Shown here one piece after another: positions 1-11,507 of a stretch of 64,000 nucleotides of DNA. The stretch spans positions 186,001 to 250,000 of the forward strand of contig JAGTJL010000035.1 in NCBI GenBank assembly GCA_020746875.1, read 5' to 3'. Source of the DNA: Rhexocercosporidium sp. MPI-PUGE-AT-0058. Lineage: Eukaryota > Ascomycota > Leotiomycetes > Helotiales. The translations under genes and the position numbers were made by a program. The notes under the pieces are model-generated. The model worked only from the letters and a program-made list of their open reading frames with translations. It was not told where the DNA came from and ran no database searches. How positions within the stretch are numbered: the first letter of the stretch is position 1; the number at the start of each line of letters is the position of its first letter.

Positions 1-1773
1 AGCATCTTCCAAAACCATTCCTGAGTTTGGAGCCTCAGGTGGCAGTGGTACTGGAAGAGACAGTGGCTTAGTATGGGGACTGACGTCGCTAAAAGGTGCC
101 CGAACGAGTTTTCCATCTTTGGAAAGAAGAGGCTGCAACCGTGGCATGCGCGTGGCCGAGGTCCCATTTGTTGATGGGAAATTCGTGAAGGAAGGCGGGG
201 CGGTTGCGGGTCTCGATATCTGCGGATCTCTGAGCTCCTTGAGTGGTAGTTTAGGAGTTGTTGGTCTTGAGGGGGCTCCCTTCTTTACCCTTGACCAAGA
301 ATCAAACGGATATTCTGCCGCTGAGGAACCCTGTCGGAAACTCGGTAGTCTTATGTTTGTTCCAAGAGGATCCAGGCGATGTTTTCTTTCCAAGGACGAC
401 TTATTCGGTTTTGCGTGAGTTTGGTCCTTCGTTTGAGGTCGGATTGGTGATTTGCGAGTTGTTGGGGAGCTTGAAACTGCAGGCTGCCCAACGTCAATGA
501 CCTTCTTTGGTTGACGATTGTTGTTAATTTTTGGACGGAAATGATGCTTTGTAAGAAACTCGAAAATCATTACTCGCAACAGCTCCAAGATGCTAAGTAA
601 ACCTCTGCCTTTTTCGTCTAAGACGTCTTGAACCTGAGACTTCGAGGTTGCCAGGTCAGGATGTTGGATTTTGATGAAAAACATGGGCCAGCGATCGACC
701 CCTTTCTTGATACCTTTGAGCTCCTTGTTGGTATATGTATCTCCTTTATATCGACCATCTCTCACTCTTCTGTCTTGCTCAGCGCTGTCGATTTCACCCT
801 CTTGTTCCTGGTTGCCAAACGCTGAATTGACGAACAATCGATTGATTTCGTCATGCAAAATACTTTGACCACCCCAAGAGGTGATGGGTTGAATGCCAAG
901 GCATATGAACTGAACATGCTTGGTTGCAGTTGGATCCAGCGAGATTGTACCGCTGATGTCCAAATTCGGAGTCGATGCATGAATTGAGATCCATGATTTC
1001 TTTTCCTCGTGAGAGATAAATGATCCTTGGGCCAAAATACTACATACTGACGTAACAGATACTTTTCCAGACTGAAATGGCATGGATGCTGGTCGAACAT
1101 TCATTTGTTGATTCGTTCGAGTATCCCGAATCGTGACTGCAACAGTCCTGCGCCATGGAAGCAGGAGAGCCACGAGGTCCCGCCTCAGTACCTCCCAGTC
1201 TTTCGAATTTCCTCCTTCTTTCTCAGAAATAAGAGCACGTTGCTTGACGCGGACTGGTATATTGCCAAAGAGATCGCCAACAGTCACTTGAGTGCCGTGT
1301 TGGCTCACGAAATATTGACGTAGTGGTGCTGGCGTCTGGCGTGATGCGACCTCGGATTTGTGCAAGGTCAAGCTATTGTGAGATCTGTGTAGATGGTGAC
1401 TAGATGTGATGGAGACTAGCGCCAAGGCTGATAAAGAAGCAAGAAATTCTCCACGACCTCCATGTACCTCAATCCGAGGATCTAACTTGGATGAATCTGC
1501 CATCTGTCAGACCTGAACCCTGGGAAATTTAATGAACTTACGGTATAGCTTTCCAAGATGACCCTCAACTCCGAATTCCGAAGGCAATATTCCAAGGCCA
1601 TCGTCTTCAACTGAGCAACTTCCCCGGCTGTAGTCAACACTGATGTCAATTTTGGTGGCTTCGGCGTCCAAAGAGTTCTTGAGTAGCTCGCAAACAACTC
1701 CGTTGAGGCTGGTGATCGTGATCGAAGATTTGATCTGAGCAACTACACTTGGCGGGAGCGGCTGGATGGACAT
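1..1773 (-). CDS. MLH3: MLH3-like DNA mismatch repair protein (MutL family), 5' part
   Basis: MutL homologues of the MLH3 type pair with MLH1 in the nucleus and act in mismatch repair and meiotic crossing-over. Exon 1 (1773-1542) carries the GHKL ATPase start: the ELLKNSLDAEAT block with its catalytic Glu and Asn, then VEDDGLGI. A 45-bp intron (1541-1497) has a GTAAGT donor and a GCAG acceptor; splicing here joins the frame as LGKLYHSSKL, which fits the family's GK.Y.TSK motif. Exon 2 (1496-1) opens with EVHGGRGEFLASLSAL and stays open to the window edge, about 495 codons. The gene is truncated by the window, not broken, so the C-terminal endonuclease domain cannot be seen. MLH3 rather than PMS1 is chosen from the form of these motifs. 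It is transcribed divergently from the next gene. Confidence 0.85.
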
Positions 1774-2321
1774 TTTGAAGCGCGATGTGGAGCAATATCA
1801 GAATGCTTCATCGTCCTGAGAGGAAAGTGCTGAGACTTGGTGGCACTTTCCAGTAGCAACATAGGGCTTCTGAACACATCATTTCCGGTCGAGGAAGTCG
1901 TTATCGAGCATGGAAGATGATGCGAGACCATTATCTGTTGGCTGACATAGTGGTATCCTAATTATCAAGTGCTACTTATTGTTTTGTAGAGCCGAAGTTC
2001 GTTATTTGAATTCAAAGAACTCCAGATAATTGAGGTCCCGACTCACGTGCAGTGCCTTACATAAGCACAGCCTAGCCGCCCCAACAGCACAACGAGGCTG
2101 CCCCTCTGGACACTTCAAATTAATAGCTTCCTTTCTGCTCTTCCTCGACTCTGCAGCTCACCACTCCAGCCTCACATCAGCAATCACCCAATATTCAACA
2201 CTCTCACTTTCCTCGACCATCTGCGATAATTAACATACCACCGACCAACGAATCACCTACCATCTCCTTCCGCTGCATCCGCGCCATTTCTTTGTCCCGA
2301 CATCACCAACCAAACACAGCG
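1774..2321. other. Divergent intergenic region
   Basis: This stretch lies between the divergent MLH3-like gene and the Ser/Thr-rich protein gene. It must hold both promoters and 5' leaders. The right half (about 2090-2300) is pyrimidine-rich, as fungal 5' leaders often are. No TATA box or named binding site could be assigned. Confidence 0.4.
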
Positions 2322-2480
2322 ATGGCGACTGAGACATCACCTCAAGTACATGGTACGAGCTCAAGCAAACCCCAGCAGCGTTTTTCTTTCAAGCCGTCTA
2401 CCAGAGTTGAATCCGCAGTCAAATCTGCGAGACCAACGAGCATCGTTGCTGCAGGTACAACCTCCCAGCAAACCAACTGA
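2322..2480 (+). promoter_or_regulatory. Upstream ORF in the leader of the next gene
   Basis: An ATG at 2322 opens a 52-codon frame (MATETSPQVHGTSS...) that stops at 2480, five bases before the ATG of the main frame at 2486. It lies in a different frame and no intron of plausible size would join the two. It may be a translated upstream ORF that dampens or gates the main ORF by reinitiation, or a chance ORF in a long leader. Its Ser/Thr/Gln-rich composition resembles the main protein, so a missed exon structure is a third option. Confidence 0.4.
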
Positions 2481-2485
2481 CCAAG

Positions 2486-3772
2486 ATGGCAGACCGTACA
2501 GACAAAACAGGACGGCGTCGACCTTTCTCAACATGGATGAAGAAGCTCACCAATTTCAAGGGCAGTTCCTCTGCAACAGTTGAGCCGAGTCAGCCTGCGA
2601 GCACGAAACGAAATACCTACCAGACGAAGTCCAATTCGAAGAAGCAGACTCTCTCCAAAAACCACCCATACCCACAGTCAGGCCACTTGAATGGGAATGC
2701 TGATACGCCGAACGGTCATCGCTCGTTCTCGACAGTCCCAACAGGCAATTCGATCAGCACGGCCTCAGTCGATCGCAGACACTCATTACGATCTTCCCTA
2801 GATGGACTTCCCCCGCCCACTATTGGGAACAAGTCAACAGCGCCTACGATGTCAACTGAACCGGAGGGAGCACATTCTGACGCCGCACCATCACACGCGC
2901 CATCTTCTGGGCAGGGAACAAATGCTACTGTTGGCTGCGGAGTTAGTTCGGGTCGAGGGGCAGACAGCACATTCTCTTCACCGGCCCCTTCTGTGCGGTC
3001 ATTGACAACGACACTGACGACTATTCATTCTGCAGCTCCCAATGCTGCCATCAACTCGCACAATCAAAACAATGGGACCAATACTCAAACTATCCAGTTC
3101 TCCCACCAGTTCCCTACCTCGCCCCCAGCCACTGCTATTCCAGCGCATCTGGTCCCTCAGGCAAGCGGTGGACATCCGTCAACATACAGCACAGCTACGG
3201 CCAATAACCTCCTGACCGACAATGCTTCCATCCTTACACTTGCATCATCATCCAAGAGACGAAGAAGACGATCAATGGATACGGATGCTTCAGTTCGCGC
3301 ACTTGCCCCATCCTCACTCTTTGGTGGTAGCCGAGAAAGTCTACCTCTCAGCGTTCTGAGTGCCAATATCGATGCTTCAAGCGGAATTACATCGACTCCA
3401 CATCAGCCAAGACCAAGCGTTGGTGGGTTAAATGAGAGAGCTAGCATATACTCAGCAACTGGTGTAGCACCAGCCCTACCCAGCGAGCGTAACAGCTACT
3501 ACGCAGGAAAACAGTCGACGACCGCAGATGGAGGCAGTGTTAAGAGTGGTCTTCTCGGACATGGAAGAAACGACAGCATCAGTGGAAGTATTGGCGGGAT
3601 AGCAGCTACGGGAAGTCCATTGGCAAGCCCACGAGAAGCCACGGGTGCTTCGAATGGAAAATTAAGCAGGAGCAACTCTGCCTGGGGCGAAGGTGGAGAG
3701 GGTGAAAAGGTAGATGCAAGCGACGACGAGGCCACCGAGACCGAAAAATCTACAGGGAATGAAAAAGCATAG
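2486..3772 (+). CDS. Ser/Thr-rich low-complexity protein of unknown function
   Basis: An uninterrupted 428-codon frame. The start shows a basic segment (GRRRPFSTWMKKLTNFKG) that looks conserved-protein-like; almost everything after it is rich in Ser, Thr, Ala, Gly, Asn and Pro and is probably disordered. A basic patch KRRRRRSMDTDAS near residue 255 could be a nuclear signal or a kinase-target motif. The tail is acidic (DASDDEATETEKS). There is no signal peptide and no membrane helix. Similar fungal proteins are, as far as I recall, sometimes labelled as polycystin-like cation channels, but nothing in this sequence supports a channel. It reads away from the MLH3-like gene, with an upstream ORF just before its start. 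Confidence 0.7.
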   Translation: MADRTDKTGRRRPFSTWMKKLTNFKGSSSATVEPSQPASTKRNTYQTKSNSKKQTLSKNHPYPQSGHLNGNADTPNGHRSFSTVPTGNSISTASVDRRHSLRSSLDGLPPPTIGNKSTAPTMSTEPEGAHSDAAPSHAPSSGQGTNATVGCGVSSGRGADSTFSSPAPSVRSLTTTLTTIHSAAPNAAINSHNQNNGTNTQTIQFSHQFPTSPPATAIPAHLVPQASGGHPSTYSTATANNLLTDNASILTLASSSKRRRRRSMDTDASVRALAPSSLFGGSRESLPLSVLSANIDASSGITSTPHQPRPSVGGLNERASIYSATGVAPALPSERNSYYAGKQSTTADGGSVKSGLLGHGRNDSISGSIGGIAATGSPLASPREATGASNGKLSRSNSAWGEGGEGEKVDASDDEATETEKSTGNEKA

Positions 3773-5460
3773 ATATCAGGAACTAGATGATCATTACACT
3801 TCATGGGGACAGCATCGGTGTTTTGGTTGGGGATTGGTTTGGGGAATTTGCATGGAGTCGCTGGTTTGATGGTCGCGGCTTGTTGAAGATACCCGGATAC
3901 TTTAATAATGCATTGCATTTTTCAAATTGTGCAAAACCTTCTTGGGAGCCACCGGGCTCTGACGGTGTAATCGCATGGCATTTGATTTGAACTTGTGCTT
4001 AATCCTTGTGCCTGATCTTTGATAACCCAAACGTCTTTGAGAAATAAATCTCCCAGGCTGGCGATTTACTCCTCACTTTCTGATCATACCGTACATGAAA
4101 GATTTTCGTTCAAACATGTAAGATTGCTGGAAGTATATTTAGTCGTGCTGACCGCGAATCCTCAGCATAGCGCAGTGTATGCCCCTTTTAGGTTTTCGCT
4201 TCTTCTCACGGATCCGTCCACCTCGTATCCTCAATCATGACGCAGACGACCATGAAGAAAGTTTCCGGCATTTGAGAAAAGCGGTGATAGCTAGGGCGAG
4301 GAAGAACTCAAAATATAATGAATTATGTCTTTGTGAGTTTGTGAGTTTGTTTCCTTGCTAAGAACTTGATACTTGCGTGGACCGCCGAGGAATGCTAAAT
4401 CCGCGGAGTGAGATACGTTAGGGGCCAGTGTGGGTGATGCGGCAGCCGCTGTGCTCACTTTGCCTATGGGCTTTGCGAGATTACATTCTGCTTATGAGTG
4501 ATTCCAGATCATTTTATGCCAGCTCAGAGCTGAACATGGGGAATTGGTTTCTTACATATTATTCGTAGGGCTGATTAACAGGGAAGTGATACCATTGATC
4601 GGCTCCATTATTTCGTGCTCCAGCCACCTAAGCCAAGCAAATACCCGCAAGATATGATTTCCTCAAACAGTAACTAGCATGTCATCACGAATCCTCCGAG
4701 GTGGATTTCTTGCCTGGAAATTGACAGCAGACTTCGCAACCCACCCTATGGCAGCGATATTCTGGACTCCTCGCTCGCCATGCTTGTCTTCTGATTGGTA
4801 GCAGGCGTTTATGTAGGTCAGATTTAAGTTTGGCGCAGTCATTTACGCTAGGAAAGCTGATGTCGATCTCCATACAGTACGTGTTGACCTGAATTCTTGG
4901 AATGTGCTTGTTGGTGTAGGCATTTGCCGCTGTCAGGGTCGGGGTGCCATCATGTCGAGGCGGGAGCTGCGGAACGTGAGGGGGTCAAATTACCCAGTTC
5001 CTATGAGCTGACGCTATACGACCTGGAAGCTTTTAAGTCTGGGTTCCTGCATTCCCGTTCGTCTGGTTTGCTTAAGAATTCTCTCATTCTTTCTCATCAC
5101 TGGCCTACAGTTCTGGATCACTCGTTGTGTTGTTTGAGGAGCATGATAAGGGACTTGCTTATTCTCGATCTCTTGGAAGTAGGTAAGCATTCTACTAACT
5201 TTCACTTACTTGTTTCCCCTAGGTGCTACCGAGATACTTTCATTCGTCCTATTTTTGTAAGCGTTGTTTCGTCCGATAACTCATGATGTGGCACGATGAA
5301 GTCCAAAAACCTTCTCCAGACGAGAGGTCGGTCATCCGATTAATTTCATCTTGGACAATCTCAGCACATATCCCCACGAAATGACCAGGCAAGAACCAAT
5401 GGAAGCTAAGATGGGATAGACTACTCCTGTTGACAGTGCTATACGCGGATCGCCAACGCC
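3773..5460. other. Intergenic region, no supported gene
   Basis: Only short frames without recognisable motifs occur here. Some right-hand sequence (about 4890-5290) can be read for 129 codons, but composition and lack of motifs make it unconvincing. The final 150 bases should hold the promoter of the copper oxidase gene. Confidence 0.4.
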
Positions 5461-7340
5461 ATGATATTCCTCCGGAATGTCTTCGCTAACGCCTTTCTCC
5501 TTGCTTCATGCCTCGGCCTAACGGTCGCTAATACAACCTGCCACGACGAAACATTCGTACCGGATGCCATTCTTCGCATTACCGAAGGGAAGCTCGCCCA
5601 GTCATGTTATCCGTCGAAAACAACAGTTCTGGTCAACGGGACATCTCCTGGCCCGGCATTGACCATCAAGCAAGGGTATACGTACTGGATCAGAGTGTAT
5701 AACGATATGCCTGCGAATAATCTAACTATGGTGAGTAGCTATCTCTGAACATAATGTGGACAAAGAGATGGAAATTAACAACCTAGTAGCACTGGCATGG
5801 TCTCTCCATGGCTGTATCACCATTCAGTGATGGTACCCCTTTGGCTTCCCAATGGCCAATCCCAGCCGGCAGGTTCTTCGACTACGAGATCCACGTTCCA
5901 AGGGGTATGGCAGGGACATATTTCTACCACAGCCATGTAGGCTTCCAAGCCGTTTCCTGTGCTGGCCCTCTCATCGTGGAAGAAAACGTCATTCCGTACA
6001 AATACGACGAAGAGAAGATCGTTTTTCTCCAGGATGTGTTCACGAAGAACGACAGCACGATTGAGGCCGGGCTGATTGCTAGTCCGTTGGCTTGGAGTGG
6101 TGAGACGAGTATGATTTTGGTCAATGGGAAGGGTGCTGGGAGTGCGAATGGCACGGCTTGCAATGCCAGTCTTGCTTCAATCGATGTTGAGCCTGGGAAG
6201 ACGTATCGGTTGAGGTTTATTGGGTCGACTGCTCTTACGCTTGCCTCGCTCGCCATCGAGGGACATGATATGGCTATCATTGAGGCTGATGCGTAAGTCA
6301 TCCTCATAAGTTGCTCATGCTTTTAAATTGACAAAGACAGATCATATACTGAGCTATACAACACCTCCTTTCTCCAAATCTCCACTGGTCAACGATACAG
6401 CGTACTCCTAACCACGAAGTCCAATCCTGAGAAAAGCACCTACTACATGCAAATCGAGTCCCGCGAACGACCAACCCTAACCCGCTCTTTCGCTGTCCTA
6501 AATTACGGCATCCCCTCACCACCAACAATATTCTATCCACCACCCTCACCACCTCTCACACTCCCCAACATAACTCGAGGCTTCCTCGACTACGACCTCA
6601 AACCACACCACGGCAACAAGCACATGGCACGCATGCCGACCGCTGCAGAAGTCACCCGCACCGTGATAATGACCATCCACCAACGAGTCGACGGACCAAC
6701 GATCTGGATACAGAACTCCTACCCCTGGACCGAAAACTTCCCACATGAACCATATCTCGTTTCTCTATACAAGAATAACGCCTCGAACTTCCCGTCTATG
6801 GAACGCGCACTCGCGAACCATGGCATCGACCCTGTGACGAGGGTGTTCCCCGCGCAGATCGGAGAAGTGTTGGAGATTGTTATTCAGAATACGGGGGCTG
6901 ATAAGGGAGGTTTGGACGTCCATCCCTTCCATGCACATGGAGCGCATTACTGGGACCTCGGGTGCGGGAATGGCACTTACAACCAAACGACGAATGAAGC
7001 TCGCTGGGCCAACAGTACAGGCAAACCCATCAAGCGTGATACGTCAATGTTGTACAGGTATGCGACGACGACGGGGAATGGGACGGCGATGGGGTGGCGG
7101 GCTTGGAGGTTGGAGGTTACGCAGCCCGGGGTGTGGATGATTCATTGTCATATTCTGCAGCATATGATTATGGGGATGCAGACTGTTTGGGTGATGGGGA
7201 ATGCGTCGGAGGTTATGAAGGCGGACAAGTTGGATGTTGAGGGGTATTTGACATATGGAGGTGATGTGCTGGGAGATGAGAATAAATGGCCTAGTGTGGT
7301 GGAGTTCATGAGTGGTGGGAATTGGACGGAAGGACAGTAG
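5461..7340 (+). CDS. Secreted multicopper oxidase (ascorbate oxidase/laccase-like)
   Basis: Three exons: 5461-5730, 5790-6292 and 6341-7340, giving 590 residues; the introns are 59 and 48 bp with GTGAGT and GTAAGT donors. Residues 1-23 form a signal peptide. All four copper-binding motifs are visible: HWHG (91-94), YHSH (137-139), HPFHAHG (452-458) and HCHILQHMIMGM (526-537). The type-1 copper Cys is residue 527, and the axial position is Met, which in this superfamily usually goes with lower redox potential. The form HPFHAHGAHYWDLG matches the ascomycete ascorbate-oxidase-like group rather than basidiomycete laccases. Many N-glycosylation sequons (for example NGT, NNT, NLT) fit secretion. 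The enzyme would couple one-electron oxidation of a phenolic, enediol or metal substrate to reduction of O2 to water; the substrate is not predictable. No iron permease lies next to it, so a ferroxidase role is unsupported. Confidence 0.9.
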
Positions 7341-8309
7341 GTATGAGGGGCTAGAAATCTGGAGATTATTTCAAAATAGTACGATTAAAACGGAGTTTTC
7401 GCCGCATGCTATGGGGTTCGATGGGTACCTCTTCTTGCTATCCCGTCTGGAGGCCAAGTGGACTGATCCCTGCGCCAGGCTACTTCATTTGCATTGTAGA
7501 CTTTGCAGTCCTCAGACCATATAGACTACAGGTACTTGGCCGAGTCATTGCACTTCCTGTTGACTACGAATGACTGGTTGATGACCCGAAAACAAGCAGC
7601 TTTGCAGAGGCACGAGGCATCTATGATCAGACGAAATTACGCCTTTATTCTGATCTCCGACACCCTTAGATCCAAGTATGGGCTGATCTTTCAGATAGTG
7701 GTTTTTGTTTAGCACAGTCGGGTCTCAACTCGGTTGCGATATTTGTCTTGGCGTACAAATGTTAACAATATCTTACTCACCCCACAAGGATTGCCACACG
7801 TACTAGAAATCCGGCGTAGCAACCGTAGGCAGCTCAATTGAAAAGAAATACAAGAAGCTGAAGTAAAAATATGACGGGGACAAAGGTCGTAGAGAAAGGT
7901 ATTTGGAATTTTGAAAAGACATCTGGACCTTGGGCTTGATCCAGTCGAGCCCAGCGGTAAAGTTACTGTCTTGATATGCTTTCTAGTACCATTTTGTACG
8001 GCAAAAGATTCCACGTTGAAACCCCATAGTCGTTCCATAATGCATATATAGATAGGCTCACGAATAGTGAAGCGCTAGTGGGGAGGGAGATTGTTCGGTT
8101 TGTTGAGTTGACTAGAGATACAGAAGAAAGGATCCATTTGTTTCATCATTGTAACCACGTTTATTTACGTGAATACAGAATCGAAATTGGAGGTGTCGGT
8201 CGCCCGCTTGTCCCAATGCTTCATGCTTTCCAAGCTCCGCACTTTTCGTCACACCAACACATGAAAAACAATGTTCATCCTGTTGATTAGACTTGCCCAA
8301 CGGTATTAA
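7341..8309. other. Intergenic region between convergent genes
   Basis: The copper oxidase and the S28 peptidase converge here. The region should hold both 3' ends. Frames of up to 109 codons exist but show no motif or splice pattern, and no gene is called. Confidence 0.4.
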
Positions 8310-10339
8310 TCAATTCTTGGGGAACTCAGAGACCCATTGGATTATCTGAGCCATTTGGTTGTCGATAGCCGTCTGCACACCCGAATTTTGGGTACCAGAA
8401 TATGTGAAGTAATCGGAACAGTGCATGCCCCCAGGGATGATCTGTGTCAACGTCGTTGGGGATCCTTGATATGGTCCACCTGGGCGGAAGTCGCTCGACA
8501 CTCCAGAGTTTTTCCAGGGATCAAATTGCCCGTTTGTCCAAATCAGTCGTGTGGAATTCTCACGTTTCCACCCCTCGGTAAGCTTGTTCACTTTATCGAC
8601 ATTATCTTGAGGTAATTTATTAGAGCCGTACGTGAAACCATTGACAGCCGGGAAATAGAGGGCACATTGTTTCTGGAAGTACTCGGCTGTGACAAGACGT
8701 GAAATAAGAGTAGTCTCGTTGATTGGTGCACCGGTTTGCCACCACGCAAATGCCTGGCCAAAATATTAGCGGACCTACGTATAGCAAAGATAGTAAAGCC
8801 AAGATCCGGCAATCGATATTGGACCGAGGAGGATTTCGTGGTAGATTTCTTACCTCATTGCAGAGCATCCACTTCCATTGAAGGTTGGAAGGGCTCTGAA
8901 CAGTAAAGTTGGTGAACATAAGGTTGGTTGGGTCGTGGGTGTCCATGCACTTGGTCTCACGCTCGTCTGTGTAGCCGTAATATTGACAATCTAGACAGAC
9001 TCGTTAGCTATTCTGTACAACTCACATAGCACCACATGAGCTACTCACAGCCAGGAATTACAGTCTCATTAACCCACTTCGCATATCCCGAGAGCGCTTT
9101 AGGAAGACCAACTCCGTTTGCATCAGGACTAACAGCAGCGCCGGCCTCAACATTCTAATGATATGTCAGCAGGCTAAACGCATAAGAGTCAGTAGTAAGG
9201 AAAACCTGCCTCGATCATATCGCAGAATCTGAAGATATCATAGTAATAATCTGGACTAAAAGAGTGATACTGCCAAAGATTACCAAGTACATCGGCAAGC
9301 AGGCTAAGAAAAGCGTCAGTCAACGGAGGCATAATTCCTAGCACTTCGCTTACGCCATAAGATCATCGTAGTGATCGAGAGATTCCAGCCCAAATTGAGC
9401 CTTCAAGGCAAGTTTCTCTGATTCCTCGCCGTACATAAAGATGTTATCCATGTATTCAACAACAGTGTTGATATCTTTACTGCAGTTCTTTGGCATCCCC
9501 TGTTGGGCTGGTACAGAATATTGCCACTGCTACCGTTAGCAAAGTCGCTGTAGCCTTCACGATGATCTCACATAGTCATAGATAGCCTCAGCTGGAGCAC
9601 TTGTCGCGTAGTATGCCCAGAATGTACCAGGAGCAAGTTTTTCTGTCCATGCTGCAACTGACCCAGCGTAACTGCATCCTGAGAATACCCAAGGAACCTT
9701 ATCGGCATTGGAACTGCATCCAGTAGGGTCAAACGGAAGTACAACATTATTCGCGAAGTTTGTCAAGTCTTTAACAGTTTGGTGTAATGTCATATACTGC
9801 AGAGTTTCGGGGTTCAGGGTGTGATATGGAGATGAATCGCCCCAATATCGAACTATTCAACATTAGTCACACGAGAAAGGTAGGAGGAGATTCCCATACG
9901 TTCAATCATCACAACTGCCCCTTTCATTTCCTGAGCGTAACGACCAGGTGTGGTGCCATTCGTGAGCCAGCCACCAGGTGCATATAGTTTAGCAGCAGCC
10001 CCACCTGGCGTGAAAAGGAAAATCTAAGTACGCTTTTTAGTACGTAGCTTAAGTTGAAATGGACCAATAGTCTCCTACCGGCGACCCTGGACCGGCCCAA
10101 TACTCCGTGTTCCACCAGAACTTCTGCTGAAAAGTTCCTTTGCTAGGATTGTCGTGGTCGAGCAGTTGAGTAAAGAAACCCGATCCCGTAGTATTAACTG
10201 GCGCAGCAGCAAATGCAGCAGCGAATGCTTCAGGACGCGCGTGGCCTGCTAGAGCTGGCGGACTCCTCATCTGCAGGAACTGGTTACTGGAAACATGACA
10301 AGCCAATGCCGCAACGGCAATGATGATCGATGTTTTCAT
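8310..10339 (-). CDS. Secreted serine peptidase of family S28 (prolyl carboxypeptidase-like)
   Basis: Eight exons on the minus strand: 10339-10079, 10023-9900, 9852-9572, 9526-9354, 9303-9210, 9154-9049, 8990-8854 and 8753-8310, coding 539 residues. All junctions keep frame. Exon 4 could also begin 3 bases earlier at 9529, adding one Gln. The start at 10339 is chosen because it opens a clean signal peptide (MKTSIIIAVAALACHVSS). The catalytic serine is Ser189 in FSGCSYAG; Asp470 (NGQFDPW) and His503 (PGGMHCSD) complete the triad. The LRYWGDSSPY block is the S28 RYYG-S signature. Family members cleave after proline, often at acidic pH, and are secreted or vacuolar. The intron 9209-9155 has a GC donor (GAG/GCAGGT) instead of GT. 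The family call is firm; the exact peptidase activity is inferred. Confidence 0.92.
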
Positions 10340-10994
10340 TGTGTGAGACTTCAACAACAGTGGCAGCGACAGAAGCCAGAGCTAAAAATTTGTCTTAACC
10401 CAACAAAAAGATGCGATGCTGTGGTTTCAAAGTTTCATGACGAGGAAGACGAGACAGATAAATAAAGTAGCGGCGGGGTAAGACGGGCAATTAAGCGAAT
10501 GGAAACTTTAACAGGTGTTGAGATTAGAACTCCGAATAGTTAGTGTATTTTAGGCACCTAAGATAATTATAAGAGTTCGTTTAGAGAGTTTTAAGTAGGG
10601 TCAACTGCAGAAATAGGAAAGGTGCAAAGTCTAAGAGAGAGGACGAAATTGAGCCAGTGCTGCCCTAAGCCACAACGAAATTGACCAGCGAAATGCAACA
10701 GCAATCTCGTGAAGTATGCAGAGGGACAATTTACAAGGCTGGGCCAGAGTGATATTTGGATCTTCAGGTCAGGGCGATACTACTCCCCTTCCCTTATTGA
10801 ATGGTAAATCTGTGGCGCAGAGCCTGCCAGAAAAATCGACATGTTTCGGAGGGGAGGGATAGTAAACAAGAAGATTGTGGGATCTGGATGTCATGGACAG
10901 AGCTTTATCGTGATCGGTGTGTAGTTCTGCCATTTAAAAAAGAAGGATTTGCCAAGTCGCCCATCTCCAAATAATTGCTATCCGCTTAGATGTA
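10340..10994. other. Upstream region of the S28 peptidase gene
   Basis: No gene is seen. The stretch should include the peptidase promoter near 10340-10500, then becomes A+T-rich toward the MITE. Confidence 0.35.
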
Positions 10995-11002
10995 AAAGGC
11001 AG

Positions 11003-11499
11003 CAGAGCGTTCGATAAGCCAATCAGTCAGCCATCAGCTGAGGAAATATCACAGCTGATTGGCTTAAGAGTATTGACTAGCTGACTGACTTAGCTTATTA
11101 ACTTATAAGCCGCTGATCAGCCAGAAACGTGACATAAACGTGATTTTAAGGGCACTTTTCCACAAGTAAATAAAAATATATTCTTATATTAAATAAAAGC
11201 TTAAGATTTAACTTACCGTTATTATTACTTATATTTATTATAAACTAGTTAATAAAAATATTTAAAATCAAAATTAATACTCTTTAACTTTTTGAAGAGA
11301 ACTTACTAGATTTTGGGGGTTCTATAACTAAAATTAACCTAATATAGAGATAAATATATAACCTCTTAGCTTATAAGCTAATGATCAGCTGAGAATATCT
11401 CAGCTGATTGACTTAGGGCTAGGGCTGAGCTGATTGACTTAGGTAAATCTCTCAGCTGACTGGCTAGCTGATCAGCCGGCTGGCTTATCAAACACTCTG
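11003..11499. mobile_element. 497-bp hAT-type MITE with 8-bp target-site duplication
   Basis: The element starts CAGAGCGTTCGATAAGCCA and ends with the inverted form TGGCTTATCAAACACTCTG. It is flanked by a perfect 8-bp direct repeat AAAGGCAG (10995-11002 and 11500-11507), the duplication size of hAT elements. Sub-terminal copies of CAGCTGATTGGCTTA and close variants (CAGCTGATTGACTTA) lie in both orientations near both ends, as in hAT transposase-binding arrays. The A+T-rich interior has no coding frame. Bases 13-40 of its left end are identical to the right end of the hAT element at 54689-57691, so that lineage is a likely source of transposase. Confidence 0.85.
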
Positions 11500-11507
11500 A
11501 AAGGCAG

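Noticed and set aside
762..1100. 112-codon minus-strand frame
   Set aside because: It overlaps the MLH3-like exon in another frame; the MLH3 frame has family motifs and stays open to the window edge.
1497..1534. 38-bp intron version of the MLH3 junction (acceptor GACAG)
   Set aside because: It shifts the frame and is too short. The 45-bp version ending GCAG keeps the frame and gives the expected motif.
5461..10339. Biosynthetic gene cluster
   Set aside because: The oxidase and peptidase have no core synthase, transporter or regulator beside them.
11003..11499. Reading the palindromic CAGCTGATTGGCTTA repeats as a CRISPR or regulatory array
   Set aside because: They are sub-terminal repeats of a MITE with a clear 8-bp duplication, in a eukaryotic genome.
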